Shown: positions 18,326 through 26,523 of the stretch, piece after piece | How the letters are laid out: each line of letters opens with the position of its first letter | Position numbering within the stretch: the first letter of the stretch is position 1 | Source: an archaeon | GTDB lineage: Archaea > Asgardarchaeota > Thorarchaeia > Thorarchaeales > Thorarchaeaceae | NCBI GenBank assembly: GCA_024276825.1 | Contig: JAJRWI010000079.1 | Coordinates: forward strand, 1-64,000 | Direction: 5' to 3' | DNA: 64,000 nt | Translations under genes and position numbers: made by a program | Notes under the pieces: model-generated | What the model saw: only the letters and a program-made list of their open reading frames with translations | Told to the model about the DNA's origin: nothing | Databases searched by the model: none

Positions 18326-19285
18326 CTACTCTCTAAACTTGACAAGAAAATCTAGAATCAGTCTTTCCGCAACTGTATATGGGTCAGCAATACGTTCCGC
18401 TATTTTCTGAATTGCCTCTTCATATTCGGGAGTCCCCTGAAGCTTCATTAACAGCTCGCGCGTCAGCTTGTACTTCATCAATTGCTCGAGTTCTTCCTTG
18501 CTCCTCTCAAGACCTTTCTTCTTCAGTAGACCAGTTTCTACAAGGAATCTCATGTGCTCCTCTATCTTGTCCACAAGCTCAGGGATTCCCTCGCCAGTGT
18601 TCGCATTTGTGAGAATGACTGGAGGTCTCCACATGCCCATGTTTGGGTCTATGTCCAACATAGCATTAATCTCGGTGACCTTCTTATCAGCTCCTGGGAG
18701 GTCTTTCTTATTGACCACAAAAATATCTGCAATCTCCATGATTCCCGCCTTGATTGCCTGAATGTCATCACCGCTGCCAGGAACATCAGTAACAATGACT
18801 GTGTGTGCAAGTTCTACAACATCAACCTCGGACTGCCCAGTGCCGACAGTTTCCACAATGATTATGTCTTTTCCGAAGGCGTCAATGACCCTCACTGCAT
18901 CGGAAGTAGCTCGCGACAAACCGCCAAGGTGTCCCCGAGTGCCCATGCTGCGGACAAATACCTCACGGTCGAGTGTGTGTTCTTGCATTCTTATTCTGTC
19001 CCCAAGCAATGCGCCGCCAGTAAAGGGACTCGATGGATCTACACAGATAATGCCCACCGTCTTACTGCGCCTTCTGAACTCTGCAGTCATTCGAGTGACT
19101 ATTGTGCTCTTTCCAGAACCTGGAGGACCAGTCACGCCTATGACATGGGCCTTTCCCGTATGCTTGTATAATGCACTTAGAATCTTGTCGGCCTTGGGAT
19201 CTTCATTCTCAATCAGTGTGATCACGCGAGCAAGGGCCCGCCTCTTACCACTAAGCACCGCTTCGACAAGATCATCTATCGACAA
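18326..19285 (-). CDS. meaB: MeaB/ArgK-type G3E GTPase, mutase chaperone
   Basis: A 319-residue P-loop GTPase that protects and reactivates methylmalonyl-CoA mutase and gates cofactor loading. Seen: Walker A GPPGSGKST at 53-61, VDPSSPFTGGALLGDRIRM, the switch region ETVGTGQSEVDV, VPGSGDDIQAIKAGIMEIAD and NKKD as the guanine-recognition motif. Family length is about 310-330, so it is complete. It lies between the two mutase subunit genes, sharing a zero-base junction with the large subunit, which fits translational coupling. Older annotations call such proteins LAO/AO transport ATPases. Confidence 0.95.
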   Translation of the reverse strand: MSIDDLVEAVLSGKRRALARVITLIENEDPKADKILSALYKHTGKAHVIGVTGPPGSGKSTIVTRMTAEFRRRSKTVGIICVDPSSPFTGGALLGDRIRMQEHTLDREVFVRSMGTRGHLGGLSRATSDAVRVIDAFGKDIIIVETVGTGQSEVDVVELAHTVIVTDVPGSGDDIQAIKAGIMEIADIFVVNKKDLPGADKKVTEINAMLDIDPNMGMWRPPVILTNANTGEGIPELVDKIEEHMRFLVETGLLKKKGLERSKEELEQLMKYKLTRELLMKLQGTPEYEEAIQKIAERIADPYTVAERLILDFLVKFRE

Positions 19286-19300
19286 AGAACAATTCCTCTG

Positions 19301-19702
19301 CTATTTCTTGACGTGTGTTCGAATATACTCCACAATGTCTTCAAGAGGAGTACCTGGCCCGAAGATCTCAGCAATGCCTGCTTTCTTCAGTTCGGGAATA
19401 TCATCCTCGGGGATTATGCCCCCACCAACTACAAGAATGTCATTAGCGCCCTCTTTGCGGAGCAATTCCATCACCCTTGGGAACAGGGCCATGTGAGCGC
19501 CACTTAATATGCTCAGGCCAATGCAGTCAACATCTTCTTGCAGCGCAGATTCAACAATCATCTCTGGAGTCTGACGTAGGCCTGTGTAAATGACCTCCAT
19601 TCCAGCGTCTCTCAGAGCCCTTGCAACCACTTTCGCACCACGGTCATGACCATCGAGACCGGGCTTTGCTATGAGCACTCGTATCTTTTTGGATGAATTC
19701 AA
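19301..19702 (-). CDS. mcmA2: Methylmalonyl-CoA mutase, B12-binding subunit
   Basis: A 133-residue cobalamin-binding domain. LDGHDRG at 16-22 contains the lower-ligand His19 of the base-off/His-on B12 motif; GLSILSGAH and [12 protein letters not shown] are the other two B12 contact strands, and [11 protein letters not shown] is the family C-terminal signature. It joins the barrel subunit at 16646 to form the active enzyme. It is the first gene of the operon, with a TATA-like box about 50 bases before its start. Confidence 0.96.
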   Translation of the reverse strand: MNSSKKIRVLIAKPGLDGHDRGAKVVARALRDAGMEVIYTGLRQTPEMIVESALQEDVDCIGLSILSGAHMALFPRVMELLRKEGANDILVVGGGIIPEDDIPELKKAGIAEIFGPGTPLEDIVEYIRTHVKK

Positions 19703-19750
19703 AGACCCACCTCATTTTCTAGATGGACATGGTCTGATTTTACATTGCGG

Positions 19751-19759
19751 TATAAAGCC
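19751..19759 (-). promoter_or_regulatory. TATA-like box of the mutase operon
   Basis: On the minus strand the stretch reads GGCTTTATA, about 50 bases before the ATG of the B12-binding subunit and just after the end of the membrane HTH gene. The position fits an archaeal promoter with a short leader. Weak single-site evidence. Confidence 0.4.
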
Positions 19760-19776
19760 TTTCGATTGAAATAAAC

Positions 19777-20745
19777 TCATTCTTCTATGAGATATATGAT
19801 ATTTTCACGACCATCCCTTAATCGTCTGACAAGCCCGCGTTCTTCAAGAGCGGTGATCATCATGCTCACTTTAGACTGTGAGAGATTGAACTCGCGATAG
19901 AGATCCTTCTGTGGACAAGAACCGCCCCTGCGACGCATTATTTCTAGAATCTGTTGTTCTTCATGAGTTAGCCCGACAACTCTCACCTTCCCAATGTTTC
20001 TAATACGAGTGAGGGCGATTGGACCAAATCTTGTGATTAGTACACCCACTGCAAAGAAAGCAGCTGCAATTACTGCTGTCCAGAGAACAGAGGTGGATTG
20101 TGCAACATATTGCAACTGAAGCTGATACTTCGTTATGTAAACTTGTTCTTGGCCAGGCATTAATGATGACTCGTTCCAGACAAAAGCCATAGACTGGCCA
20201 TCGGTAAAATTGCCATCGGGATATGGGAATAATGGAACTAGTATCCTCTGTGATAGTACTGCCTCTCTTGGAAGGAAGATTGTAAAAGTCAGGTTATAGT
20301 ACGGATTCAATGGCCTGATATAAAGAGTAAACTCGCTATATAGAAAATTATTCTCTGTCAACATGCTCTGAAGGTCGAAACTCAATAGTTCAAGATGCAC
20401 CCAACGGTTTTCATTTGGATTGATCTCAGACTGAAATTCAAGATTGATCTCAGAATATCGAGACCTTGGTGATATCGTGTGGTATAGAGGTTCACCCTCA
20501 GACTCGGCAGTCAGTATTGAGAAGTCAAGGGAGTCGAACCGAAATACAAACTCAGTGATTGGCTCACTTCCATTATTGTTGATTCGGAAATACACCTCGA
20601 TAAGAGAGCTCCCATTGGCATTCAAATAGATATTGAATTCAATCGGATCCACGAACACACTCGTGCTGGCTTGGGAGTTCACAGGAATAGGAAATGTTGT
20701 GATGGCCAATGCAAATAGTAGTACTATCAAATGTGTTCGATTCAT
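19777..20745 (-). CDS. Exported receptor-like protein with cytoplasmic winged helix
   Basis: A 322-residue protein. Residues 1-25 are a signal peptide (HLIVLLFALAITTFPI), residues ~30-215 an outside beta-rich domain with N-glycosylation-type sequons, residues ~222-242 a membrane helix (VLWTAVIAAAFFAVGVLIT), and residues ~255-322 a MarR-like winged helix: EEQQILEIMRRRGGSCPQKD, FNLSQSKVSMMITALEERGL, RRLRDGRENIIY. This is a one-component transmembrane regulator that could sense outside signals and bind DNA. It lies 73 bases after the secreted protein at 20819, behind a terminator, and a palindrome upstream of that gene is a plausible target. Confidence 0.8.
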   Translation of the reverse strand: MNRTHLIVLLFALAITTFPIPVNSQASTSVFVDPIEFNIYLNANGSSLIEVYFRINNNGSEPITEFVFRFDSLDFSILTAESEGEPLYHTISPRSRYSEINLEFQSEINPNENRWVHLELLSFDLQSMLTENNFLYSEFTLYIRPLNPYYNLTFTIFLPREAVLSQRILVPLFPYPDGNFTDGQSMAFVWNESSLMPGQEQVYITKYQLQLQYVAQSTSVLWTAVIAAAFFAVGVLITRFGPIALTRIRNIGKVRVVGLTHEEQQILEIMRRRGGSCPQKDLYREFNLSQSKVSMMITALEERGLVRRLRDGRENIIYLIEE

Positions 20746-20795
20746 TGTGTTCCCTCAAGACTATGATCATATCGCATATGAATATAGCCTAATGT

Positions 20796-20827
20796 AAAAA
20801 AAAAAGAGGTAGAACTATCTACCTCTT
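20796..20827 (-). terminator. Hairpin terminator overlapping the stop codon
   Basis: On the minus strand AAGAGGTAGA, loop TAGT, TCTACCTCTT is followed by a run of about ten T. The ten-base stem is perfect. The stop codon of the secreted protein gene (20819) lies inside the stem. Confidence 0.85.
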
Positions 20828-21994
20828 CTTAGCAATGACCACCACAATTGCAATGATTGCAACGATTCCAACGCCCATAATAATCAGATTTTCTGTTGGG
20901 ACCCCAGTTTCTGGAATGGCATCAGGATACAGTCCGATTGATGGATCATGAAGTAATGTCCCATCGTCAAAATTAGGATATGCTAGTGCCAATGCAACAC
21001 CCATTCCCACAGGCAGGTATGATGCAGAAACATTGACTGCTTCGGTTTCACCACCAGGCAGAGTGATCAATGCCTTGTCCACCCACCTGAAGAATCCCTC
21101 AGGAACTCCAGTCAGGTCATTGGTGAATTCGACTTCTTGCACATGAGTGTTATTGCGGTTCTCAAAGCGGTATTCCATCTTGGACTGAGTCCAGTTCATG
21201 TCAGAGGTCATGTTCATGACTCTTGAGCGCTCATGGGTTCTGATGTGATGACGCATCTGTGAGCCCATGGCCTCATTCTCCCTCAACAGGAGTTGAAGTG
21301 CGACACTGCTCTCATTGTTGCTGAATGGAAAGTTTCCAATCTCAATATCCATTTTAAGCTCGTAGCCGCCTGCCACCGTAAAGTTGGCATGAACTCCCTT
21401 ATCATCAGAAACATTGCCATAGTAGTCGTTGAGATATATATGAGCCCATATTTGAATAGTCACGTCCTCAAAACGTTGAACCTCACCAGATCTAGCCATT
21501 AGGAGAGATGGTGCATCAGGGTGCATACCGCCTTCACGAAGTCCACCCTTGATATACTTCAACCAGACTTCTGAGACTGCACCATCGTCCTCGACAACAC
21601 TTCCTGTCTGGACTGTCCACTCATAAGCTGCAAGTGGTGCATAGTGCAGCACCTCGTTGTTTTGGTAGGCACTATCATTATTAGAGTCCAAAAACTCGAT
21701 TATATTGAGATAAGTTACTGAGAACTTAGTCAGGGTTCCGTTCTCATCATTTGTGAACCAGAAGTGCAGCATTGGCACCTCATTATTGGCCATGATTGTG
21801 ATTATGTCTGTGCTTATCCATACCGTCCCATCAGATCCAACTCGATGGTCAGGCATTCGATTCTCAGGGGGCATAGTTGTTGGAGGGGTCATGGTTGTGG
21901 AGGGCATGGCTCCAACAGATGATATGAATGGCCCTAGAAGCAGGGCCGTTATGATTGCGATGTTAATAAGTTTCAGTTGATTCTTCATTATCAA
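20819..21994 (-). CDS. Secreted, C-terminally anchored surface protein
   Basis: A 391-residue protein with a signal peptide (residues ~6-30, IAIITALLLGPFISSVGA), a Thr/Pro/Met-rich start, a long beta-rich outside domain with many N-glycosylation-type sequons, and a C-terminal tail of the form IPETGVPTENL + membrane helix (IIMGVGIVAIIAIVVVIA) + KKR, which is a typical archaeal surface anchor. No enzyme motif seen. It has its own palindromic promoter upstream (22019-22049) and a terminator at its end. Another surface adhesin or polymer-binding role is possible. Confidence 0.8.
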   Translation of the reverse strand: MIMKNQLKLINIAIITALLLGPFISSVGAMPSTTMTPPTTMPPENRMPDHRVGSDGTVWISTDIITIMANNEVPMLHFWFTNDENGTLTKFSVTYLNIIEFLDSNNDSAYQNNEVLHYAPLAAYEWTVQTGSVVEDDGAVSEVWLKYIKGGLREGGMHPDAPSLLMARSGEVQRFEDVTIQIWAHIYLNDYYGNVSDDKGVHANFTVAGGYELKMDIEIGNFPFSNNESSVALQLLLRENEAMGSQMRHHIRTHERSRVMNMTSDMNWTQSKMEYRFENRNNTHVQEVEFTNDLTGVPEGFFRWVDKALITLPGGETEAVNVSASYLPVGMGVALALAYPNFDDGTLLHDPSIGLYPDAIPETGVPTENLIIMGVGIVAIIAIVVVIAKKR

Positions 21995-22018
21995 TCACCT
22001 ACCACGGAACATGAATAG

Positions 22019-22049
22019 TTAATATATAATGACTCTTAAGAAGAGTCAT
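22019..22049 (-). promoter_or_regulatory. TATA box plus perfect palindromic operator
   Basis: 22029-22049 is ATGACTCTT-AAG-AAGAGTCAT, a perfect nine-base inverted repeat with a three-base centre. On the minus strand it lies directly upstream of a TATA-like stretch (ATTATATATTAA, 22019-22030) that is 25-35 bases before the start of the gene at 21994. The arrangement fits an operator for a dimeric regulator next to the core promoter. Confidence 0.7.
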
Positions 22050-22221
22050 TTTTGACCCAATGAGAGAGAGATATGGGCACTTAGAATTACAGACTAAGTA
22101 TTATGAATTCTTCGCTAGATGCATTCGGCAGGGATAATGGATTTTAGTAGTCTTGGTGGGAGATATCAAAAGTTTAAAGGCTAAACAATGTCAATAATAC
22201 AGAAACAACGGAGATTTTCTA

Positions 22222-22494
22222 ATGTCAGTCGGAGAAGAGGATTATACACAATATGATTATTTTGCTGAAGCAAAGGCTCACGAGTCCAGAGGCGATGATG
22301 AAGCAGCTCTTGAATTCTATACTAAGGCAATACAGATAGACCCGAACTTTGCAAAGGCATGGTTTTACAAGGCCCAGCTATTGGCCAAATTAGGAAGGCA
22401 TGATGAAGCCCTAAAGTGTGCTCGCGAGGCAGTCAGGATAAGAGCTGATTGGGAAAAACATGTGAAAAAGTTCATTCCCGACTTCTCTATGTGA
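22222..22494 (+). CDS. Small TPR-repeat protein, paralogue of 15855-16148
   Basis: A 90-residue protein with two tetratricopeptide repeats (YDYFAEAKAHESRGDDEAAL, EFYTKAIQIDPNFAKAWFYK, AQLLAKLGRHDEALKCAREA) and the ending WEKHVKKFIP. It is almost collinear with the TPR protein downstream of the epimerase. Likely a small adaptor; partner unknown. Next to a divergent promoter region shared with the secreted protein gene and convergent to the gene at 22506. Confidence 0.8.
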   Translation: MSVGEEDYTQYDYFAEAKAHESRGDDEAALEFYTKAIQIDPNFAKAWFYKAQLLAKLGRHDEALKCAREAVRIRADWEKHVKKFIPDFSM

Positions 22495-22505
22495 TTAGGA
22501 CTCAT

Positions 22506-22952
22506 TCATTTCAGAGCAGCCGATGAGTCTGGGAACAATAGAACATAGATAGCCTGATTTAGAGTTAGGACTCCCTTGTCTACCCAGTCCATCACAAGAT
22601 TCACATTCTCTTCAGAGGAGATCTTTGCAAGAGCATTGAGAACAGTTGGACGACATTCCTCATGGTTCAATAGCTCTTCAATAGTCTTAATGAGGATGAG
22701 TTGTCGTGCATCAAGGCTGGAACTACTCAGCCAGAAAAGAACATTATCAATTGCATCCTTATCAATTGATGAGTTCTCGGCAGCCTTGGTGATCTTCTCT
22801 GACAGTTCTGCTGATTCACCTGTTTTAATACCATAAAGCTCGGACTCGATAAGAGTTGCAATGAGCTCTGCGTTTTCAGGATTGCAGGAGAGAATGTCCA
22901 CCAGATCAGATCTTGCTCTCAATGGACTTCTAGTGTCATCGTTCTTACTCAT
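22506..22952 (-). CDS. Alpha-helical protein, unknown function
   Basis: A 148-residue hydrophilic, all-helical protein. Segments such as LIKTIEELLNHEECRPTVLN and ALAKISSEENVNLVMDWVDK have the look of HEAT/ARM-like repeats, but the pattern is weak. No membrane segment or motif. Clear reading frame and start ATG 22952; neighbouring genes give no functional hint. Confidence 0.6.
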   Translation of the reverse strand: MSKNDDTRSPLRARSDLVDILSCNPENAELIATLIESELYGIKTGESAELSEKITKAAENSSIDKDAIDNVLFWLSSSSLDARQLILIKTIEELLNHEECRPTVLNALAKISSEENVNLVMDWVDKGVLTLNQAIYVLLFPDSSAALK

Positions 22953-23026
22953 TGCAATTCTAACTCCGTCTGTTTTGACATTAATGGGTTAGAGATTGGA
23001 GTTAATAATTGATTCTGGTACGTAGA

Positions 23027-23818
23027 TTACTCAATAGTGAGTAATTTTGTTAAGTCATTCAATTTATGCACAGTAAGAACGGGTTTGGTTTCCAAGCCAT
23101 ACTTTGACAGATAGCCTCCAATTGGTTGTCGTTTATAATTCACCCATATGGCATCAAGGCCTGAATTGTAAGCGCCCACAACATCAGCAAAATATTCATC
23201 ACCAATTGAGAGGGTTGTTGTGGGAGATGCGTTCAATCTTTCAAGCATGAACCTAAAGACCTCCGGCATAGGCTTGAAGGCTTTGGGACTCTCAGTGTCT
23301 GCAATCACATCAAAGTAGTGGTCAATTCCAAGTCGACTTAGGATGATCTTGGCATGCCCAGTAAAGGAGTTAGAGAACACGCCAAGTCTAATCCCAAGGC
23401 TGCTGAGATATTGCAGAAGCTCAGCAACACCAATGTCGAGCTCTGACAAGTCCCTGTGGTATTTCATCATGACCCTTACTGATTCCCTCACGATTTTTTC
23501 ATTCGGCTCAACATCTAATTCAATCAGACTAGAACGCATGGCCTCATAGACAATGAGGAATGGAGCCTTGTATGGCGCACCCTGAACAATGGACTGAATT
23601 CCTTCGTAATAATTGCTATAGAGGTGATGTAGGAAGTCTTTAATTTCAACATATTGTAGGCCCGGATGATTCTCAAACAGCCATTCACAGGCCCTCAGGG
23701 GAAACTTGTTTGCATTGGTCAGTGTCGAGTCTAGGTCGAAGATGATGGTATTGTACTTGGTAATGTCGAATTCTCCCAGCTTAGTCACCTTTGCCAAGAT
23801 AGACACCATGAGGATCAA
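23027..23818 (-). CDS. HAD-superfamily hydrolase
   Basis: A 263-residue phosphatase-type HAD protein. Motif I is FDLDST with nucleophile Asp28 and acid Asp30, motif II is SNS in GVFSNSFTGH, the lysine lies in SPKAFKPMPEVF and motif IV is GDEYFADVVGA. A long helical cap follows motif I. The substrate is a small phosphorylated metabolite, not further resolved. The frame overlaps the CoA-transferase beta gene by 38 bases; a start at Met4 (23809) or at a GTG nearer to 23785 would reduce this, so the start is open. Confidence 0.85.
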   Translation of the reverse strand: MILMVSILAKVTKLGEFDITKYNTIIFDLDSTLTNANKFPLRACEWLFENHPGLQYVEIKDFLHHLYSNYYEGIQSIVQGAPYKAPFLIVYEAMRSSLIELDVEPNEKIVRESVRVMMKYHRDLSELDIGVAELLQYLSSLGIRLGVFSNSFTGHAKIILSRLGIDHYFDVIADTESPKAFKPMPEVFRFMLERLNASPTTTLSIGDEYFADVVGAYNSGLDAIWVNYKRQPIGGYLSKYGLETKPVLTVHKLNDLTKLLTIE

Positions 23819-24551
23819 GCCTATGCATTATCCTAATCTGCTCCTCTGTGGGTTCAGGGGTTGTTGGCACATCGTCAGGTATGATCAGGTCAAACATGAC
23901 ATTATCGATAATGTCTTGGACAGAATATCCCGGATGGACACTCATGAGGCGTATCTTTTGAGTTTCCGGCTCAAAGTCCATCTGGCACATATCGGTAATG
24001 ACAACCTCAGGACCTCCGCCCACCATATTCCACTTCTTGCGAGACCCTGGACCCTTAAGATGGCCTGGCGATGTAAAATAGTCCAGCTTCTTCACAAACT
24101 TTCTTTTGTCATGAGTCATCATAATTATCAGACGTTTGGCAGACGACGCTATGTCATTGCCGCCCCCACTTCCAGGAAGCTTGACCTTGGGGCTCTCAAA
24201 GGGGCCGATATAACTGGTATTGAGGTTGCCATATTCATCAATCTGTGCGGCACCAAGGAATCCCACATCTATCCTGCCACCCTGAAGAAGGAAGCCTAGG
24301 GTTTCTATGAGACCGATTGATGCAGAACAGCCATAGTAATAACGCGAGTCAGCAACTGATAATGGCACCTCTCCAGGACGGGCATCAATAAAACCTGCTT
24401 CTGAGATCAGATTGATATTAGGCGCGTGGGTTTCCTTAGCCAGCAAAGCTGCAAGGAGCGGAAGGCCAGTCCCGCCAAACACATTTTCGCCATCTCTAAC
24501 ATGAGTTGATGCACAAGCTGCTAGAAACTCTATTTTAGTGTATTTTACCAT
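23781..24551 (-). CDS. CoA-transferase family I, beta subunit (glutaconate CoA-transferase B-like)
   Basis: A 256-residue subunit carrying the catalytic glutamate: LISEAG with Glu51, matching the catalytic Glu of the glutaconate CoA-transferase beta chain. Also seen: FGGTGLPLLAALLAKETHAP, GRIDVGFLGAAQIDEYGNLN and PGSGGGNDIASSAKR. It moves CoA between an acyl-CoA and a free acid together with the alpha subunit encoded twelve bases upstream. The acid substrate cannot be set; a dicarboxylic or branched-chain acid is possible given the propionate-type neighbourhood. Confidence 0.92.
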   Translation of the reverse strand: MVKYTKIEFLAACASTHVRDGENVFGGTGLPLLAALLAKETHAPNINLISEAGFIDARPGEVPLSVADSRYYYGCSASIGLIETLGFLLQGGRIDVGFLGAAQIDEYGNLNTSYIGPFESPKVKLPGSGGGNDIASSAKRLIIMMTHDKRKFVKKLDYFTSPGHLKGPGSRKKWNMVGGGPEVVITDMCQMDFEPETQKIRLMSVHPGYSVQDIIDNVMFDLIIPDDVPTTPEPTEEQIRIMHRLDPHGVYLGKGD

Positions 24552-24563
24552 GTCATCTCCTCC

Positions 24564-25460
24564 TTAATAACCAAGGGGTTTCTTCGCACGTAGGCTCATC
24601 AGTCGATCCCAGCCCACCTTATCGAGATATCCATAATGATCGTCAACCCCAAGAATGTAGTTTTCAAGATACTCATTCCACCCCTCTTCAGTCCTGCTCA
24701 GTTTATGGAACATCATCAAGTGCTCAAGGTCATAGTCATAGTAATTATGGCACTGCATGGGATGAGCAGTAAAGGGCAATATGACAACATGATCAACATA
24801 CATCGCAGGTATCTTTGTCTGATCTGGTCTGAAACGAATTTCATCTTCATGAATCAGCTCTTCAGCCAGAACAATCAGCTTCTTTCCACAGCGCGATCCC
24901 TCAATGTCTTCCCCGATGATGCCATCAATCTGTGCATTGCCATTTGAGTCAACACGTTGAACATGCACTATGCTGAAATCGGGCTGCAATGATGGTACAA
25001 GACAGATCTTTTCACCTGTGAATGGGCAATCAATGACCTTCAGTTTCTTGTCACCTAGGTATCGTGATTTGTTCACAATATCAGTACCCATCAGGCTTCG
25101 TATTGGCATGAAGGGCACATTTAAAGCACCTCCAAGAAATCTCATTGCCATTGCGAGGTTACTGTAATCTTCAACCTGCACTTTGCCCTCTGCGACCCTT
25201 CTTCGCATGTTATAAGCAAGTCCCAATGCCTCAATAGCAACAAAGGCGATTTCAAATCGAGATGCAACGCCAGCCCCTGCCATGATCTCAAGATCAACCT
25301 CTGAACCACAGGTATGAATTGTCAAGTTTCTCTTCTTCTGGCGAGCCAGCTCTGCTGCAAAGGCAATGGGGGCTCTTTGATATCCAAAACCACCCCAAAA
25401 AAGGGAAGACCCATCAGGGACCATCTTTGCTGCCTCTTTAAGAGTGATTATCTTATCCAT
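24564..25460 (-). CDS. CoA-transferase family I, alpha subunit (glutaconate CoA-transferase A-like)
   Basis: About 298 residues. Seen: KIITLKEAAKMVPDGSSLFW at the start, GGFGYQRAPIAFAAELARQ, CAGSE-like THTCGSEVDLEIMAG, FMPIRSLMGTDIV, HVQRVDSNGNAQIDG and CFTGEK-like DCPFTGEKICLVP. The frame runs to 25511, but ATG 25460 (MDKIITLKEAA), preceded by GGAAG, fits the family start better. Operon with the beta subunit and probably the HAD hydrolase downstream. Confidence 0.9.
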   Translation of the reverse strand: MDKIITLKEAAKMVPDGSSLFWGGFGYQRAPIAFAAELARQKKRNLTIHTCGSEVDLEIMAGAGVASRFEIAFVAIEALGLAYNMRRRVAEGKVQVEDYSNLAMAMRFLGGALNVPFMPIRSLMGTDIVNKSRYLGDKKLKVIDCPFTGEKICLVPSLQPDFSIVHVQRVDSNGNAQIDGIIGEDIEGSRCGKKLIVLAEELIHEDEIRFRPDQTKIPAMYVDHVVILPFTAHPMQCHNYYDYDLEHLMMFHKLSRTEEGWNEYLENYILGVDDHYGYLDKVGWDRLMSLRAKKPLGY

Positions 25461-25611
25461 GACTTCCGCTTCTGTCAATTGACACACCTTGAGCATGATT
25501 ATTGATGCCATTCAAAATAACGAGCGCCTTTTATCTTTGACTAGTTCTTCAAGTGACTAGTAAGCATATTATGCATTGTTTCCAAAAGCCTATTTTGCAA
25601 GGGAATTCTTG

Positions 25612-25780
25612 CCGTTCATTGTAAATTGGACTTTCTTGGACATCTCAGTCCTGTCCGCCCAGAAAATGGCACTTGGGCATATTTCGAGAGTGAGTCCTGT
25701 AAAAGACCTATTAGACCCGTTTTTTGACTTTAGTGAGACCTTTGACAAGTGTTCAACTTTAGCCAATTTACAATGAACGG
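25612..25780. mobile_element. 169-bp inverted-repeat element (MITE-like)
   Basis: Bounded by perfect 18-base inverted repeats, CCGTTCATTGTAAATTGG at 25612-25629 and CCAATTTACAATGAACGG at 25763-25780. ATTCTTG flanks it on both sides (directly next to the left end, two bases off the right end), a possible target duplication. Its left end, read on the minus strand, matches the right ends of the repeat copies at 46.6 and 58.0 kb, including the hairpin GGAC-TGAGAT-GTCC. No credible gene inside. It fills most of the 350-base gap between the CoA-transferase and the DUF998-like gene. Confidence 0.7.
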
Positions 25781-25858
25781 GTATTCTTGAGTTTATCCAT
25801 GAACTTGTGGAAAAGGAAGAATTAAAGGACATTTACTCAAGTTCATCTTGAGCAGACT

Positions 25859-26482
25859 ATGAGAATCAGCGGCATAAGGCGACCATACCTAATTGGACTG
25901 TTTGCTCCAATTATTGCATTGATATGCATTGTAATAGCAATACTCCTAGCACCTTATTGGACTTGGGAGAACAATGCTCTCAGTGACCTGGGCCATTACA
26001 CTCGCACAGACATAGGTCCTAATCCAATGATGAGAGCCATTGTGTTCAACTCGGGACTTGTCGTCACAGGGATACTAATGATCTACGTGACCCTGAATTT
26101 CTTCAAGGACCAAGACTCCGAAATGGGAAAGTTGTCTATGGTCATTCTTATGATCTCAGAGGGATTCCTTATTGCCATAGGAGTTTTCTCTGAGAACTTT
26201 GGCTATATCCATTATATGGTCTCAGTAGGCTTCTTCTTCACATTCCCATTTGCAATGTGGATTGCTTCAGCTGAGTGGTTATGGAAAAGACAAGTTAGAT
26301 GGCTTGGCGTAATCTCATTACTGCTCCCGTTTGTATCATACTTGATTTGGAACGGATACTCAAGTGGAGCATTTCCTGCTTGGACTGACGTTGCAATCCC
26401 CGAGATAACCACAGCTGCAAGTTGCATTGTTTGGGTATGGCTGATTGTCATCTCACATGTCAAGGGGATGTGGTCAGAGTAA
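25859..26482 (+). CDS. DUF998-like membrane protein
   Basis: A 207-residue protein with six membrane helices. The first loop reads WTWENNALSDLGHYTRTD and helix two starts FNSGLVVTGILM, the two characteristic motifs of the DUF998 family. Function of the family is unknown. A hairpin terminator shared with the convergent Fe-S gene follows. Confidence 0.85.
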   Translation: MRISGIRRPYLIGLFAPIIALICIVIAILLAPYWTWENNALSDLGHYTRTDIGPNPMMRAIVFNSGLVVTGILMIYVTLNFFKDQDSEMGKLSMVILMISEGFLIAIGVFSENFGYIHYMVSVGFFFTFPFAMWIASAEWLWKRQVRWLGVISLLLPFVSYLIWNGYSSGAFPAWTDVAIPEITTAASCIVWVWLIVISHVKGMWSE

Positions 26483-26494
26483 AATAGAGTGATG

Positions 26495-26515
26495 GGCTCT
26501 GCGCTAGGCAGAGCC
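26495..26515. terminator. Bidirectional hairpin terminator
   Basis: GGCTCTGC-GCTAG-GCAGAGCC, an eight-base perfect stem in the 41-base gap between two convergent genes. Confidence 0.75.
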
Positions 26516-26523
26516 ATTATAGA

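Noticed and set aside
23027..23044. TTACTCA-ATAG-TGAGTAA inverted repeat at the end of the HAD gene
   Set aside because: Hairpin possible but no T-run on the minus strand, so not called a terminator.
25590..25832. An 80-residue minus-strand frame through the inverted-repeat element
   Set aside because: It simply runs through the repeat ends and has no protein-like features; similar residues at 58 kb come from the shared repeat, not from a common gene.
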